From Tetrapyrgos nigripes (lineage: Eukaryota; Basidiomycota; Agaricomycetes; Agaricales; Campanellaceae), in NCBI GenBank assembly GCA_013368315.1, contig JAACJM010000045.1, forward strand, positions 62,001-126,000: a stretch of 64,000 bases of DNA, in the 5' to 3' direction. The position numbers and the translations under genes were made by a program. The notes beneath the pieces were generated by a model that was not told the DNA's origin, did not search any database, and saw only the letters and a program-made list of their open reading frames with translations. Position 1 is the first letter of the stretch; each line of letters starts with the position of its first letter. Positions 31,452 through 44,022 of this stretch are shown here, piece after piece.

Positions 31452-32720
31452 GACGTCTGAATCCTAGCTGAACATAACACATGTACACTATTTACCTTGG
31501 CTTCGCGCCCCCCGACGTGTTCAGTCGTACCTGTTCCCGAATCTCTACGATACGACGTCGACCGTGACTCAACAATGACATACACACACACAACAACTCG
31601 AGAGAAACTAGAGGAAAACGCAAAATTTGCGCGAGTGGCCATGTCCTACGCCCACTCACCTGTTGATTGTGGAAATGTCACTCCCTGGCTCTTTCGAGCT
31701 AGTCCAAACCGGAAACCTTTCTCAGACGACGACACTGTGTTCCAACACTAAACTATGCCGCTACAGTGAATTCACCTAGTATGAAACTCCCGAACATGTC
31801 CTTATCATATGCCATAGACGCGGCTACCCATCTCCCCTCCATTGTGCATCATTCATGTTCCCTCTCAAACTTGATCCCTAGATTACTAGCCACAACGTAC
31901 ATGATACACTGTTTCGAACTCCTTAAATCCTTATATTCAACTGGGATTTACTTGTACCACTCACGGCCTTGAAGTTCGTTCACAAGGTTTTTGATTTATG
32001 GAAAGCGCTAGCGTTAGGTTGGATCCGTGCTTTAGATGATTATGATGGTGGACTTTAACGTCTTCCGGTATGCTAGGTGGACGGTCTACCCAGCGGGTTT
32101 ACCTGGAGCTTGCCCCCACTAATGCTCCCGAGTACCCCTGTTTCCTGATTAAGACCACCGAGAGACTAGAGTGAGTGCTTCGGCACATGGCCCTTTTCCA
32201 GAACAGTGTAAACTACAATCTACGCCCTAATATTAATTGGCTGGCAACTGTCACCGTCATAACCGCCCCTATTCAAAGTTCAAACTGGGCCTCGTCATTG
32301 CCATATGCAAGCGTAGCCCTTATTCCTTTGGAGCATCGGAATAGTAAGTTTAACCACAAGGTCGTCACGGTGAGAAAGATGGCTTGTTCGCATATGTGCT
32401 AGCTATAAAAGTTGCTACAGATCAAAGCTATTTGGTAGGAATGGGCTCGGAGCTTATCATGAATGCTGTGATTGTGATGATGGATCGGATTCGCGGTATC
32501 GGATACACTGACAACGAGAAAGCAACTTGAACTCGTCGTTTTCTCGCCTCAGTGCTTGCACTCAATGCTCCATACAGCCACTGCAAGGCTGGCCCATACA
32601 TTTATTCTTCAATGATTATCCCTTTAATATACATACATCGAGCCTTGTTTCAAAAAAAGAAAATGGTCTGTTGCAATTGGTATCATGTCATTCGTCGTCG
32701 TCGTGATTCGTCATTTCATC
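31452..32720. other. Spacer with coding-like fragments, unidentified
   Basis: Plus-strand frames include ATG 31576 to TAA near 31750 (58 codons) and coding-looking stretches at about 32055-32105 (FRYARWTVYPAGLPGACPH) and 32405-32530 (YLVGMGSELIMNAVIVMMDR), separated by stops in every frame. This looks like an old decayed gene. I do not recognise it. Confidence 0.3.
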
Positions 32721-34659
32721 CTATACCTCCTCGATAGCACTTCTCACTCCCCGGCCCCCTTTCTTGGGCTCAAAACTACTACTATCTCTATCCTCCCTCT
32801 CCTCCTCTAAACCCTTCAACCTCTCCATCTCTATCTCTTCCATCTCCAGTATAACTGCCTCATGGCCATGGTCAACATCATAATCACGGTCTATCGGACT
32901 CGCCGTAGTGTTTGTCATCGATGACCTGAATGTTTGCCCGGTCGTAAACGTCGGAATCGTCTCTGTCTGCCTCGTCACCGAGATATCGATGACCCTACTA
33001 CTCAGTGGTCTTGGTCTACTAGGCATGCGTATTCTCCCATTGACACCGTTGACACCACCGCTGTAGCCACTGTAGCCACTACTCCCTCCACTGGTGCTGG
33101 GAGTCTTATTCGAATTCACCTCGTTTTCGGATTGAGCGCTTGAGGCCCAGACTGGGTGTTCAAATAAGTCAAAGTCAGCACATCAAGAACTACTATTGGC
33201 CACAATGAAACAAAGACATAAAGGACGTTGGTCTAATGAGAAGACTAAGACTCACTCGTAGCAAACAACACCCCTATAATCTCCACATTCGTCCCAGAGA
33301 TATTAATCGAAGCCAGGGTGGTTTCACTCAATTTTCTCGTCATGAACACCAGCTCGATGATGACGAAAATGACGGGAAAGACGAATGAAGAGGCAGCGAT
33401 TAAGAAGAGGGCGCGTAGGCGTCGGGCGTAGCCGGCTTTACATAAATGCCAATCCATTATAAGTCAACGTTGAGGAGGAGGATGAAGACACTCACTCGAT
33501 TTCCTCAAAGTCTTCGAAATCGCTCGTTTGAGGAGGTACACGAATAAGAATGAGCAAAGCCTGCGAGTGGATGGGGATAGGTAGAATCATTATACATGTC
33601 AGTAACCGTACCCGTGTTCTTCCATGAATAGCTTCAAAACAACATTAATGAAAGTATGAAACAGTCCGCCAGTGCCACCCCATGAGGAACGAAAACAGAA
33701 ATGAGGAACGACTCAAACGAGATGAATCGCCACCGTCACCGTCGTACGCGTCGCGTCATAAATTAAAGAAATCGCCACCGTAACCAGAACCTCCACAAAC
33801 CTCAAAAAAAAAAAGGGAAAAAAAAAAGAAGAGAAAAAAAACTGTACAAATCAGTTAACACTTACGCATTATCAGCCAACTGCAAAGCCCACGCCGCCCT
33901 CGGTTCCTTCAGCGTCGTTACGAGCAAGTACAGCTGAACTGGATCACCCGGAGGTAGAGTTTTGCTCTTTTTTGATAACATTGATGACTAAGGCGATGAT
34001 GGCCGCGATTCTGCCTAGTTTGATTAGGATGAGGGGTCCGAAGAATAGGACGAAGCGATTGGTGGAGGACTGGGCAAAGATTGTAGAGGAGGAGGAGAAG
34101 TTGCACCTGGAGCTTGAGCTTGATTTAGTGAAGGAGGGTAGACTGATGGAGGGTGCAGAGGGTAATTTGACTAAAGGTATAAGCCGAATTAAAAGGATCG
34201 AGTCGACCAAGAAGGAGGAGAAGAACGAGAAGAAGGATAATGCAAATATATATGGTTTGATTTCGACGAGGACGTGCGCCGTGTCGGAGATACTTGCTGT
34301 GAAGCTTTTGATCTATCATAAAGACGCAGGCATAAATCAGCTCTGTACGCAACTCGCGATCACCAAGTACTCACCAACAACCTCAGAAATAAAATCCCCG
34401 GAATAGTCCCAAACCCCACTGCGATTACACAGCATATAAACAGTGGTGTTCTCCTTTTTTCTGCTTGAGAGCTCCATAATAGAGCCATAAACAAGCATAG
34501 GGAAACTCCCAGCCAAAGGGAAGAGATAATCATAATATAAATAGAAGGAAGGTTTGCTTTGATGAATTCAGTTAGGGCCTCTTCGATGATTGAAGCGAGA
34601 GCGGGGGGGAGCGAGGCGAGGGGGTCTGTGGGGTCGATACCGGGGGGGATGGAGGACAT
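32721..34659 (-). pseudogene. 7TM array copy A, frameshifted
   Basis: Five exons at 34659-34375, 34312-33866, 33560-33496, 33435-33256 and 33151-32721, at the same intron positions as copies B to D. Helices: IYIMIISSLWLGVSLCLFMA, FICCVIAVGFGTIPGILFL, YIFALSFFSFFSS, ILIKLGRIAAIIALVI, FLIAASSFVFPVIFVII and INISGTNVEIIGVLFA. Exon 2 has a run of six A (minus strand, 33973-33968) where the frame needs five; the extra base leads to a TGA about ten codons later. With that base ignored, all exons join in phase for 468 residues, and exon 2 has an extra Ser-rich loop absent from B. A sequencing error in the homopolymer is a real alternative, in which case this is an intact gene. Confidence 0.75.
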
Positions 34660-36907
34660 GGTCGATGATTGTACCCTCAAGTGGAGAAGATGAAGGGGAA
34701 GAAGGAAGAAGATCGTCGACTTGTTCTCGTTTGATAGAACCCCTCCAATGCTCCCGTTTTATTGGCAGTGTCAAAGAAGTCCCATTCAACCACCAAATCT
34801 GTACCTACATAAAAATATGATATAAGCAGTGGTGATAGATGTAAGATATTTGAGGCCAGACCGTGAGTGTGAACCCGAGTCGTGACGCGTGACGCGCCCG
34901 TGAGCATATCATATGGCTCAGGTCGGCTTTGATCTTCGAGAAGTGGTTTCAAAGTGATTTACCCGTTCTCTATACATAGTTGATATACGATACGTATAGA
35001 CGGTACTCAGCAATCATTGACCCTCAAATCTGATCCCTCCGCCTCTGATCATGAATAAGGCCGTATAAGGATAGCCGCCTAATTGGTACTTATAGACATA
35101 GAACTGAGAACTGAGAAATCGAGACCCGCCCTCACCATAGACTCATGCCATGGTCCAGGTGATCTCAAAGGCTGTGGTGGAGTACCGTGTCGGCCAGGAA
35201 GGCTTCCTGGAATCCTGAGGCCATAAAAGTATATGCTATAAGTATGGGATTCGTTATACTTAGACTTAAAGCAAGGTCCATCAGGCTCAGCGAGGTACAG
35301 AAAGTGGTATGTAAACAAGTTCAATTTAGGAACACATCGCGATCCGGCTAGTCGGCAGAAAGTTTGATTCAGAACACTTGATGGAAAATCTCTCACCTTA
35401 TTTCAGGAGTCCTTTGGCAAAAGTGACGGTCGAAGTCTGGAGCAGGAGCTTCGAAGATTTAGTCATTTTGTCAAAGCTTCTGACAGAAAGCTTCAAGTTG
35501 ATTGAGAATGAAGCACTTGGCATACTCGGAGCAGCTGATTCGTGTCAATGGCATTCGGAAAAAGACTTTAGGCAGACTGGACGTATCTATATAAAGTCAT
35601 TGACGCTGTCAGGAACCTTAAATACTTATGGTCATTAATGGAAACGAAGTCGTAATTCGTGATACTTACTGATAGGAGCCCTGTAGGGCCGGTAAGAACG
35701 ATGAACAACGTTAGACAATTCACCTCACTGGCTGGCTCGGGTACTGAAGACAATCCCAATCCGAACCCTGTACAAGTTCTGAGAAACCTGATAATCCATA
35801 AACAAAGAAAGCCTCCTATAGCAGGATGCTGATGCTTGTTGCAAAGCATCACAATCAGTAGAATCCACTCGAGCGGAGCGCTGTTTTCGGAAGATACCAG
35901 AAACAGTGAGCGGCGCACCCGAAATAACTTGAACCTTAGTTGCTACATTTCCGAACTCAAGCCCGAGCGGAGTGAGAGCGTCTGGGAGCACCTGACTTCC
36001 CCTTCCCCCTTAGGTCCTAATCGCATCCCACTTATAACATTGGGTCCCTTGGCGCTTTGATCAATACTCCGGGGCCTTGAGATCCAAAGATAGGTACCAG
36101 CTATTGAATCATACATAGCTATTGAACTTGGTGTACTTAGCGTGAATCAGTGGAAAGAACATCAGCTGATCATGATTTGTCGGTGTCATGATCATTGGTT
36201 GCCACGAACGCTCAAAATTGCCTTTTCTTCTTCGTGATTCGGATATCAGGACACCTAGGCGGTTTGAAGCCTTGATATTTGGATTTGCTATCTGCAGATG
36301 GATTCATGGAGCTTGACAGATAGCATCAGTATCAACGCTCACGAGTTTACCATCTTCCAACCATCTCCATGAAATCTTTGCTAATGATTAGATTGTCCAG
36401 GGCGTCACTGATATCAGTATTACTAGTCCTACGTCTTCAAGAGGTCGAAAGGACTCAGCAAGCAAGTAATCGTTACATAGACGAGACGTACCGAAAATAA
36501 ACGAATGCTTCAAGTTCATTCCAAAAAATTTTGGCCAAAGGTCACGTCGGAAAGACGCAGTACCAAGTCCAAGTCCAAGTCCAAGTCCGAGCATTCCCGA
36601 AGCGTCCGCTGCACAGATGATTGGATTTAATTTGTAGCATACAAAAGCAGAAGAAGTGGATCATAGAAGAACACTGATCAGTGACATCAGAATTCGAAGG
36701 GTTTTCGAAATCGGCCCACTGACATGCTGGTCTGACAACATGTGCAGCGGCCTTAATCTACGATTAGCGCTGTATCAATCTTGTTCCATATTTAGCCTAT
36801 GGCGTGTGAGTGGAGGGTTCTGCAGAATGGGTTGGAAGTGGGTTGTGAAGGAGCCCGAAGGTAGATCCCCCGACGCCCCACTGTACTTAGTAGCGCGAGG
36901 TTAAAGC

Positions 36908-37177
36908 ATGGTACACACTGCACCACTCGGGATTTTGCGAGATTCTACAGATATATCTCTTCTGTGTAGAGTCTTTCGTTGGGCCTTGCAAGAGGAGTGT
37001 ATGTTGGTATGTAGAGTGTCAGTCGAAAGACGAGAAATTGCACGGAAGCGCGAAAAAACTTGGAAAAAGCACGGACCAAGTTGGATCTCGTTGGGTCTCG
37101 TCGTGATCAGCCGTAGCTTGCCTAGCCATGCTGAACGCTCATTCCGGCGAGTGCAAATGGATTTTTTCTTCGTATAG
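36908..37177 (+). CDS. Short conserved frame in the array spacer
   Basis: An 89-codon ATG-to-TAG frame (starts MVHTAP, ends MDFFFV, basic middle RKREKTWKKHGPSWISLG). The homologous spacer at 52812-53093 keeps the frame open over 93 codons despite a 12-base indel and many substitutions. The third related spacer (59211 onwards) does not clearly keep it. It may be a small gene, a gene relic or chance in a recent duplication. Confidence 0.25.
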   Translation: MVHTAPLGILRDSTDISLLCRVFRWALQEECMLVCRVSVERREIARKREKTWKKHGPSWISLGLVVISRSLPSHAERSFRRVQMDFFFV

Positions 37178-37194
37178 CCTATAGTCAGAGCTAG

Positions 37195-37403
37195 CACAGC
37201 GGACGGCGATGGGTATTTGCCATCCATTTTTGTGCAACCTTAAATCTCGAACTTCTGCTCGGCGCCGGAACTACCCCATATGGAACTCCGGCCTCAAAAC
37301 GGTCCCATATGGGGTATGTTCGGCCTGCAAAAACTGCTCTGAAAGATTTGAGATTTACGCCTGCGCAAAAATGGCTGGCAAATATCCATCGCCGTCCGCA
37401 GTG
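37195..37403. mobile_element. 209-bp MITE with TAG target duplication
   Basis: Begins CACAGCGGACGGCGATGG and ends CCATCGCCGTCCGCAGTG; the two halves are inverted repeats over about 90 bp each, with CCCATATGG near the centre on both arms. It is flanked by TAG (37192-37194 and 37404-37406). The homologous spacer at 53107-53112 has a single TAG with no insertion, which is an empty site. The CAC ends and 3-bp duplication fit CACTA/CMC-type non-autonomous elements. Confidence 0.92.
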
Positions 37404-37968
37404 TAGAAAGCGCGGTCAAAGTCAACCAACACAATGTTTGGCATCACGGTACCGGTCACTGTGCGACAAATAAACAACAAATAAACCTAGATTTCCTCGT
37501 CTTCAACTGGTGGCATCTTTCTGACTTTCTCTCTCTTCAATAACGTTTATTTTTCCTCTGGAAAGGTAACCTAGACAAAGAAACGCACAGTGCCTCCTGT
37601 CTCTGTATTACCCGGTACCTCGACGACAGTATAAAGGTTCAACTTGAAGGATTGGAGGCTGCATCCGGTTTTGATGCGGGGCCATAGCAATGGAAGGATT
37701 CGCAGTCGCACCAGTGAGTCTATGCAGAATTTTGGATGTCATTTTGGTTATACGTAGCTAAATTACACCGTCCGAAGGTTCCTACTTAATTCCTGCATTT
37801 CATACTAATACATCGTTCTTATCATTTAAATAAACGCCGCCTACTTTCCAAACCCTACAAAGCGTTCACGACAGCCACAGCGCCTTCTTTCCTATACAGC
37901 TCCGAAGAGCTATCTATTCGCTCCTTCATATCCATTACCGCGTGCCATACCAATGTCAGAGGGAAGTC

Positions 37969-39627
37969 TCAAACATCGAGCGGGATAACACTTCTCGGGA
38001 CTTCCTGGTCCTTCTCAAAGCTCGGAGCAATACTACTATCCTCCCTCTCAGGCTTCAACTCCTTCAAACTCGACATCTCGATTTCTACTATCTCTATAGC
38101 TGTCTCAGCCTCACTGTCCTTCGCCGTTGTCGACGACCTCAGTGTTTGCCCAGACGTAATCGTCGGAATGATCGCTGTCTGTCTTGTCACCGAGACACCA
38201 ATTTGTACTCTACTCATTGTCCCTCCACTAGCATTGTTGTTGCTGTTGTATCTGCTGCTGCTAGAAGTCTTATACGAACTATGGTGCACCTCGGTTTCGG
38301 GTTGAGCGCTGGAGGCCCAGACTGAGTATTCGAGAATGCAAACACGTCGACGTCAGTGTCGATATTGCAATAAACAGCTAGACGCACAAAGACGCCAAGA
38401 AAAACGACTCTATTGCAAAGAAAAAACAAAGGAAAAAAGACTCACTCGTAGCAAACAGAACCCCAATAACCTCCACATTCGTCCCAGAGATACTAATCGA
38501 AGCCAGGGCGGATTCACTCAGTTTTCGAGTCGTGAACACGAGTTCTATGATAACGAAGATGACTGGAAAGACGAACGAGGAGGCAGCCATCAAGAATAGA
38601 GCGCGTAAGCGTCGGGCATAGCCAGCTTCAAGAATTGATCAAGAATAAAATAAGGTTAGCAAGGCTCAAACGTCAGAAACTTCATGTTGCAGAACATGGG
38701 AGTTCGCACTCACTCGATTTTTTGACAGTCATAGAAATTGCTCGTTTGAGGTGGTACATGAACAGGAACGAACAGAGCCTGTCATCATTACACACGTCTG
38801 GTCAGCGACATTCATCCTCTTGTCTGACATAAGAACATCTTGATTTAATGTCAGAAGTAGTCCGCCACTTACGCATTATCAACCAACTGTAACGACCACA
38901 CTGCCCTTGGTTCCTTCATCACCGTAATGACCGTCCACAATTGAAGCGGATCATTGGGGGGTAAGGTTTGACTTTTCTTGACAAATTTGATAACTAAGAC
39001 AATGACCGCTGCGATTCGGCCTAGTTTGATTATGAGGAGGGGTCCAAGAACCAGGAATGACTTGGCCCTGGTGGACAAAGAGTCGGAAGGTAGTTTGAGT
39101 AAGGGTATAAGGCGAATGAGTAGAATAGAGTCTACGCAGATGGAAGAGAAGAAGGAGAAGAAGGCCAGAGCGAAGATGTATGGTTTCATTTCGACAAGGA
39201 CGTTGGCGCTGTCGGAGATATTTGCTGTGAAGCCTTTGATCTAAAGCGTTATGTATTTATGGGTTCAAGAGGTCAGCATCAAGTCAAGTCTCTACACAAA
39301 ATAGCACCTCAAGGCCTGGCAATTAAAAAGGAAACTCACGATCAACCACAAAAATAAAATCCCCGGAACTGTCCCAAACCCCACTGCTATCACACAACAT
39401 ATAAATGCTGGCGTTCTCCTTTTCTCTGGGCGCGAGCTCCACAACAGTGCCATGAAAAGACACAAGGATACTCCAAGCCATAAAGCGGCAACGATCATGA
39501 TGTATATGGAAGGAAGGCTATGTTCAATAAATTCAGCTAGGGCCACTGAGATGATCGAAGCGAGGGCTGGAGGGAGGGAGGAGAGGGGGTCTTCGCTGCC
39601 TTCGATGCCTGATGGGAGTGAGTCCAT
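37969..39627 (-). CDS. 7TM array copy B, intact multi-pass membrane protein
   Basis: Exons 39627-39340, 39240-38873, 38778-38714, 38625-38446 and 38321-37969 join in phase to 417 residues. Predicted helices at about residues 41-63, 73-96, 115-138, 158-180, 210-230, 248-270 and 282-300, seven in all, followed by a ~115-residue hydrophilic C-terminal tail rich in Ser, Thr, Glu. The second helix is preceded by a basic EKRRTP loop and helix 4 follows a short basic loop, consistent with an ordered topology. No signal peptide. I do not recognise the family; the layout resembles a receptor or a small transporter. Its tandem paralogs A, C and D share all four intron positions. ATG 39627 is conserved with copy C (MDSLPSGIEG). 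Confidence 0.82.
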
Positions 39628-39899
39628 GGACGGGGGATCTGAATTTGAAGTTGTGAGGAAGGAGAAATGACTCTAGTGGACGGGTAGATAAGTGATGAAG
39701 AGAGAGGCTGCAGGAATGGTCCACTCGTCTCGTCGTGATACGACGTGAACCTGAAGTACCAGTCGCTTCCGTTTTTATCAGCAAACTCAAGAATTTCCAA
39801 ATCTCGAGACATGTAATGGTGAACGCTATGTGAGGCCACAACCCTGAGTCCTGGTGGGCCCGCCGTGCGGCAGTTGCCATCAAGTTGCCACCTAGGCGC

Positions 39900-41870
39900 G
39901 CTTTGACCTTTGCTCTTAGGTAACGATAGGCGGTTTACCATATTCAGGCCTCAGATCTAACCCCTCCCCCTCGGAAGCAGGCTGCATAGACTTCAAGTTG
40001 TTATAGCCCGAGCTATCAAACTGAAAAACTCGAGCCCGCGTGGCACCAGACATGGTCCAGATATGCATCAGTATAGGATCGTATCCTGAAGCACAATAAA
40101 ATTGGCATTAAAAACAATTGGTCCAGATTATTGAAAGATTCAAAGGCAGTGGTGTCGGAAGCCTCCTGGGCACACGTTATTGGCGACGCCACTTTGTTTG
40201 CTTGTTATCCTTGAGCTCCCCCGAAGAGACGGCTAACGAACTTAGGAGTCGTTTAAATCGAATGATTTACTCCCTCCTTAATTTTGAGGCCGTATAAGGT
40301 TAGGATATATAGGGCTAACTATACATACTTGAAGTGTTTCAGGGTCCATCACGATTCATGACCTTCCGCTCTGAGTACAGGAGGGTACAGGCAGAAAGGT
40401 TGATCCAGAACACTGGTGTGGAATTTGAAAATCTCATCTTCTTTCAGGAGAAGGAGGAGTGTATTACCCGGACTTCAGACCCATCCTTCAATGAAATATA
40501 GCATGGAGATAATGTTCTGCGAGTATGGAGTCATTCAATAGGTGTCTGGAGCTGGAACTTCGCAGTTCCAGCTTGTTTGGGCATTTTTTCAAAGCCTTCG
40601 AGCTGGAGGAGCACCGATCCACAGAAACTGACCCTGCTTTTTTAGCCGGCGCCTGGAGTAGATAAAGACTTCGACTCCAAACGGGACCGATAAAGTCACT
40701 GTGTCACTGCTAGTGTCAGGATCGATGAACCTAGGCAACGGCTAACGAAGTCGTGCTCAAGTCCTAATAATGATGAGAACTGAGAACGTTAACTCACCTC
40801 ACTGAGCTCGGGTGCCGAGGACAATCCGAACCCGACCCGAACAAGTTCTTCATCTGGTTCTGTCAGAGAAACCTGACAATTGAAGAGACGAGTCTCCTAT
40901 AACAGGAACTCGTAACCTGCTGTTGCAGGGTAGCACAATCATTAGAACTTTCCACGAAAGCTGTGTGAGATACTGAAGATACAGAACAGATACAAGGAAC
41001 GGCGCACAAATAACTCGTTTACTTGAACCTGGAATATGTACTTAGCTACATCATCAAGTTCCCTCGAAGCCCGAACGCAAGCCCGAGTGGAGTGAGAGTC
41101 TGGGAGCGTCTGAGAGCGCCTGACTCTCCTTACTATAGGGCCTTATCGCAGTGCACCAAATTGTACCTTGGTGCTCAATGCTCCTTCAGCCTCCAAGGCC
41201 CTTGAAATCTAAAGACAATTTAAATCCGAATACATAGCTATTACTACAGAGTAAATCAGCGGAAATAACATCACTTGACTTGTCGTGATTGTTTAAAGCT
41301 GCTCGGCCTTCTTGATCCTTGGGTTTGCCTTGCATTCGCGGGGCTTGACATTGATTTGACAGATATCATCATTATCAACGTCCAGGAGTCTACTAACGAG
41401 ATGTCTGGGGGATCTTTGATAATGGTTAGATGGTCCAGGGTGTCATTGACTCGTTAATTTTACCATTTCTGCCCGTCTTCTGGGGGTCAGAATGAACGAG
41501 AGCAAGCAAGCAGTCATTCCTAAATTCAGATGTGCCGAAATTAAACCGCTGCTTTGAGTCAGAGAGGCAGCTCCGAGTGCATATTCCGAGGTTTCTGGAA
41601 ACTCTACATACAAAGGATTTTATCTGTGGCGTGCCGCGGTGCATGAAGAAGCAAGTAGTTCAAGTGGATCATCGAAGCCTGAAATCACTGACCTAAGAAT
41701 TCGAAGAGGTTTCAAAGTCGGCCCAACATACTGGTCTGACAGGACAGCCCTAATCTACGATTGGCCCTGAACTTTTATTCCATGTTTAGCTATGTGGCGT
41801 GTGAGCAAAGATTTTTGCAGAAGGTGGGTGCGAAGGAGCCTGGAAGTCTATGGTTGCTCCCCCTTCAAAA
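39900..41870. repeat. Array spacer copy 2
   Basis: Closest to the spacer at 57440-59160: both share AGGAGGGTACAGGCAGAAAG or its near copy (40378, 57749), GAGCTGGAGGAGCACCGATC (40600) or its near copy at 58000, GTTTAAAGCTGCTCGGCCTT (41291, 58609) and TGGCGTGTGAG (41795, 59099). Homology ends near 41870 and no 7TM gene follows, although the array pattern predicts one there. No real gene seen inside. Confidence 0.7.
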
Positions 41871-43604
41871 CAAAGAAAAGAAATATATTTGGTAAACGAG
41901 AACATTGGCCCAAAGCGGCTAATGGTGAGCTGCCAACGAATCCTGAAAAGAGTCTGAGCGGGATCGCGGGAGTTTGTGGTAGCGAACATGTACCACTACG
42001 AGAGGACACATATACAGGACGCGAGTACGTGAAAAAGGAAAACAAAACAGAAATATCTAAGAACAAGGAGTAAGTACATAGGGGAAGTATGATGGGAGAA
42101 AAGAAAGAGCAGAATGACTGCATGCGTGCTGTCAGATGTCGTCGAGAGGAAAAGGACAACCTGTCAAAGCGCGATGCGGTCAATAAATAGCCTGGAGACC
42201 AGTCCTTTATAGATGAAGCAGAGAAGATAGTCGTTCTCTGATTACAAAGGCATACACTGAGGCGTGAGTTTTCCTTCTCCTTCCCGTCGCTTTGGTCTCT
42301 GGCCTCAATCTTCATGCATCTGCCCTTCTACTTTTTTTTATAAGTGCAAGCTACACTAAATTTACGGTTTTGAGGCGTTATACTATGCTAACTACTTCCT
42401 TTCCTTGCTCCTTCCTGTTCACAACTACATCCACATGAAAGAGGCGTGGCGAGTACGCGGCCAGAAGGAAATGTTAAGAATACGAGAAACAAAAATACAA
42501 ATAATGTAGTTTTTTCAACTTGTGAAGAGGATGAAGGAAGAGAAAAAGGTCAGTGAATGAAAAGTACAGTAACGGCCCACGGGTCAAAAGGAGTTTGATA
42601 ATAGGGGCAAGTGACGGAAAAGGACGGACGGGGAAAATCGGGAGGCTTTGAACATAGCCACACGCAGAAACCAGTGTAAAGAACTCATCCTCATTTCATT
42701 CGGCCTCGTAATCGATATCTATCTAGTACCTCGTGTTGGTCTGGCTTCCCCAATTCGCATCTGCTCTTCTCTCGCAACTGTCAACCTTCAACATGTCTTT
42801 CTCACTAGCTCGCTCATTATACGAGCTACTACCCACTCTTACCCGTCCGCCCACATCCCAAACCCTCAACAACTAAACTTTCTCGCCAATGAAACTATTC
42901 ACCGTGAACAATACGGTCATCCTGACAGGCGTCAAGAATTCTCCTTGGGCATCGCCATCTCCAAACACCTCGTCGAGGGTGCGTTTTACGGAGTTATCTT
43001 TGGCGGCGTATTGTCTGCCATGCGGCTGTGGTTGTAGTTGTTGTGACTATCTTGACCCTGTCCGTGTGTTGGAGTGAAGTCGTGAGTTCTGGAGTCTTCT
43101 GGAGTTGACTTTTCTTCCCGTTTTGTTTCTTGGGGTTTTTTTTTTTCATTGCAGTTTTGAAGCGGTGGTCAGTGAAGGTTGGTTGTTGGACTTGTCGCGT
43201 TGGGACTTAGTGTGCTCCTCGGCTTTGCTCTACACCTCGGTTTACTTCCAGGGTTTGTAGTTGGACTCGTTTTAGTTGGATTTCATTGGTTGGGTTGGTC
43301 GGTACGGTTGGTCGGGTTCTGGTTGTTTGGTTGGGAGGATGTGGACATGGACTTTTCCTCCTCTCTCTTCTTTGATTCATTTCTATGACCCTCATCCTCA
43401 GTATGAGGTATGGTGCCCACATCTTCAAGTACTCCTTTCGCCTACTACTACACCGAACATGCTATCTTCTTTGTATTAAGTATCTGCATACTTATATTCA
43501 TCTAAATGTTCATGCTTCCATACATACATACCTAGGTGTCTCTGAATTGAGCATTTTTTGCTGTATCTCATTTGTTGATGGTGAAATTTTTTGCTTGTAT
43601 CAAT
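41871..43604. other. Single-copy stretch replacing an expected array gene
   Basis: No homology to the array. A plus-strand frame at about 42876-43037 encodes FLANETIHREQYGHPDRRQE and a final hydrophobic helix (GAFYGVIFGGVLSAMRLWL), which looks protein-like; a nearby ATG at 42791 (MSFSLARSLYELLPTL) is in another frame and I found no convincing intron joining them. It could be a small single-pass membrane protein gene; confidence is low. Confidence 0.3.
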
Positions 43605-43609
43605 TGGGC

Positions 43610-44008
43610 TGTTGAAATATATACCTTCCATGTATAGTAACTATGATTCTATATGGAGTTATTATGAAACTTCTACGTAGCTATAAGTATGCTAGTCCTC
43701 CAGGACATTCTCCGGACATTACTCTTATCTTCTACTATGTAGTGATATCTCTGTAGATAGCAATATGGCCAATGGCAATATCCTCTTAGTCTCTAGGTAT
43801 GTCCATGGACAATGTAGATATTAGTAATTACATGCTCTTTATCTAGTATAAAAGCTCTCTGTAAAGTTGTAGATACTACAGAACAATATCCAGTTCTATC
43901 TGCTCTACAAGCAACTCGTATCTAAGCTCTACAAGCTTCCTACTCAGCCCTCTATTTGGTGAGCTCTATTGACTGGTCACCCTACGCTGAATATTTGCTG
44001 CTTCATTA
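43610..44008 (+). repeat. 5' LTR of the copia element
   Basis: Starts TGTTGAAATA and ends CTTCATTA, immediately followed by the primer site. TATA box TATAAAAG at 43857-43864. The 3' copy differs only at three C/T positions (TTG/TCG after GTAAAG, CTC/CTT after GCAA, TTC/TTT before CTAC). Confidence 0.96.
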
Positions 44009-44022
44009 GGTTATGGGCCCCG
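44009..44022 (+). promoter_or_regulatory. Primer-binding site matching the initiator tRNA anticodon arm
   Basis: GGTTATGGGCCCCG directly abuts the LTR. Its complement, CGGGGCCCATAACC, matches the anticodon stem-loop of eukaryotic initiator Met tRNA (GGGCCCATAACC), the same interior site used by Drosophila copia, which primes from a cleaved half tRNA. Confidence 0.85.

Larger units (their letters stand above)
34960..37968. repeat. Array spacer copy 1 (between genes A and B)
   Basis: This spacer is homologous to 39900-41870, 51773-55056 and 57440-59955. Shared landmarks include GCAAAGCATCAC followed by ATCAGTAGAA (35839), GAGTGAGAGCGTCTGGGAGC (35970), TTATGGCGTGTGAG near 36796 and CAGTCGCACCAGTGAGTCTA near 37710. 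It carries a MITE at 37195-37403 and a short conserved frame at 36908-37177. Confidence 0.75.

Noticed and set aside
42648..43037. 129-codon frame taken from a TTG
   Set aside because: No in-frame ATG before the last residues; only its C-terminal part looks protein-like, noted in the spacer entry.
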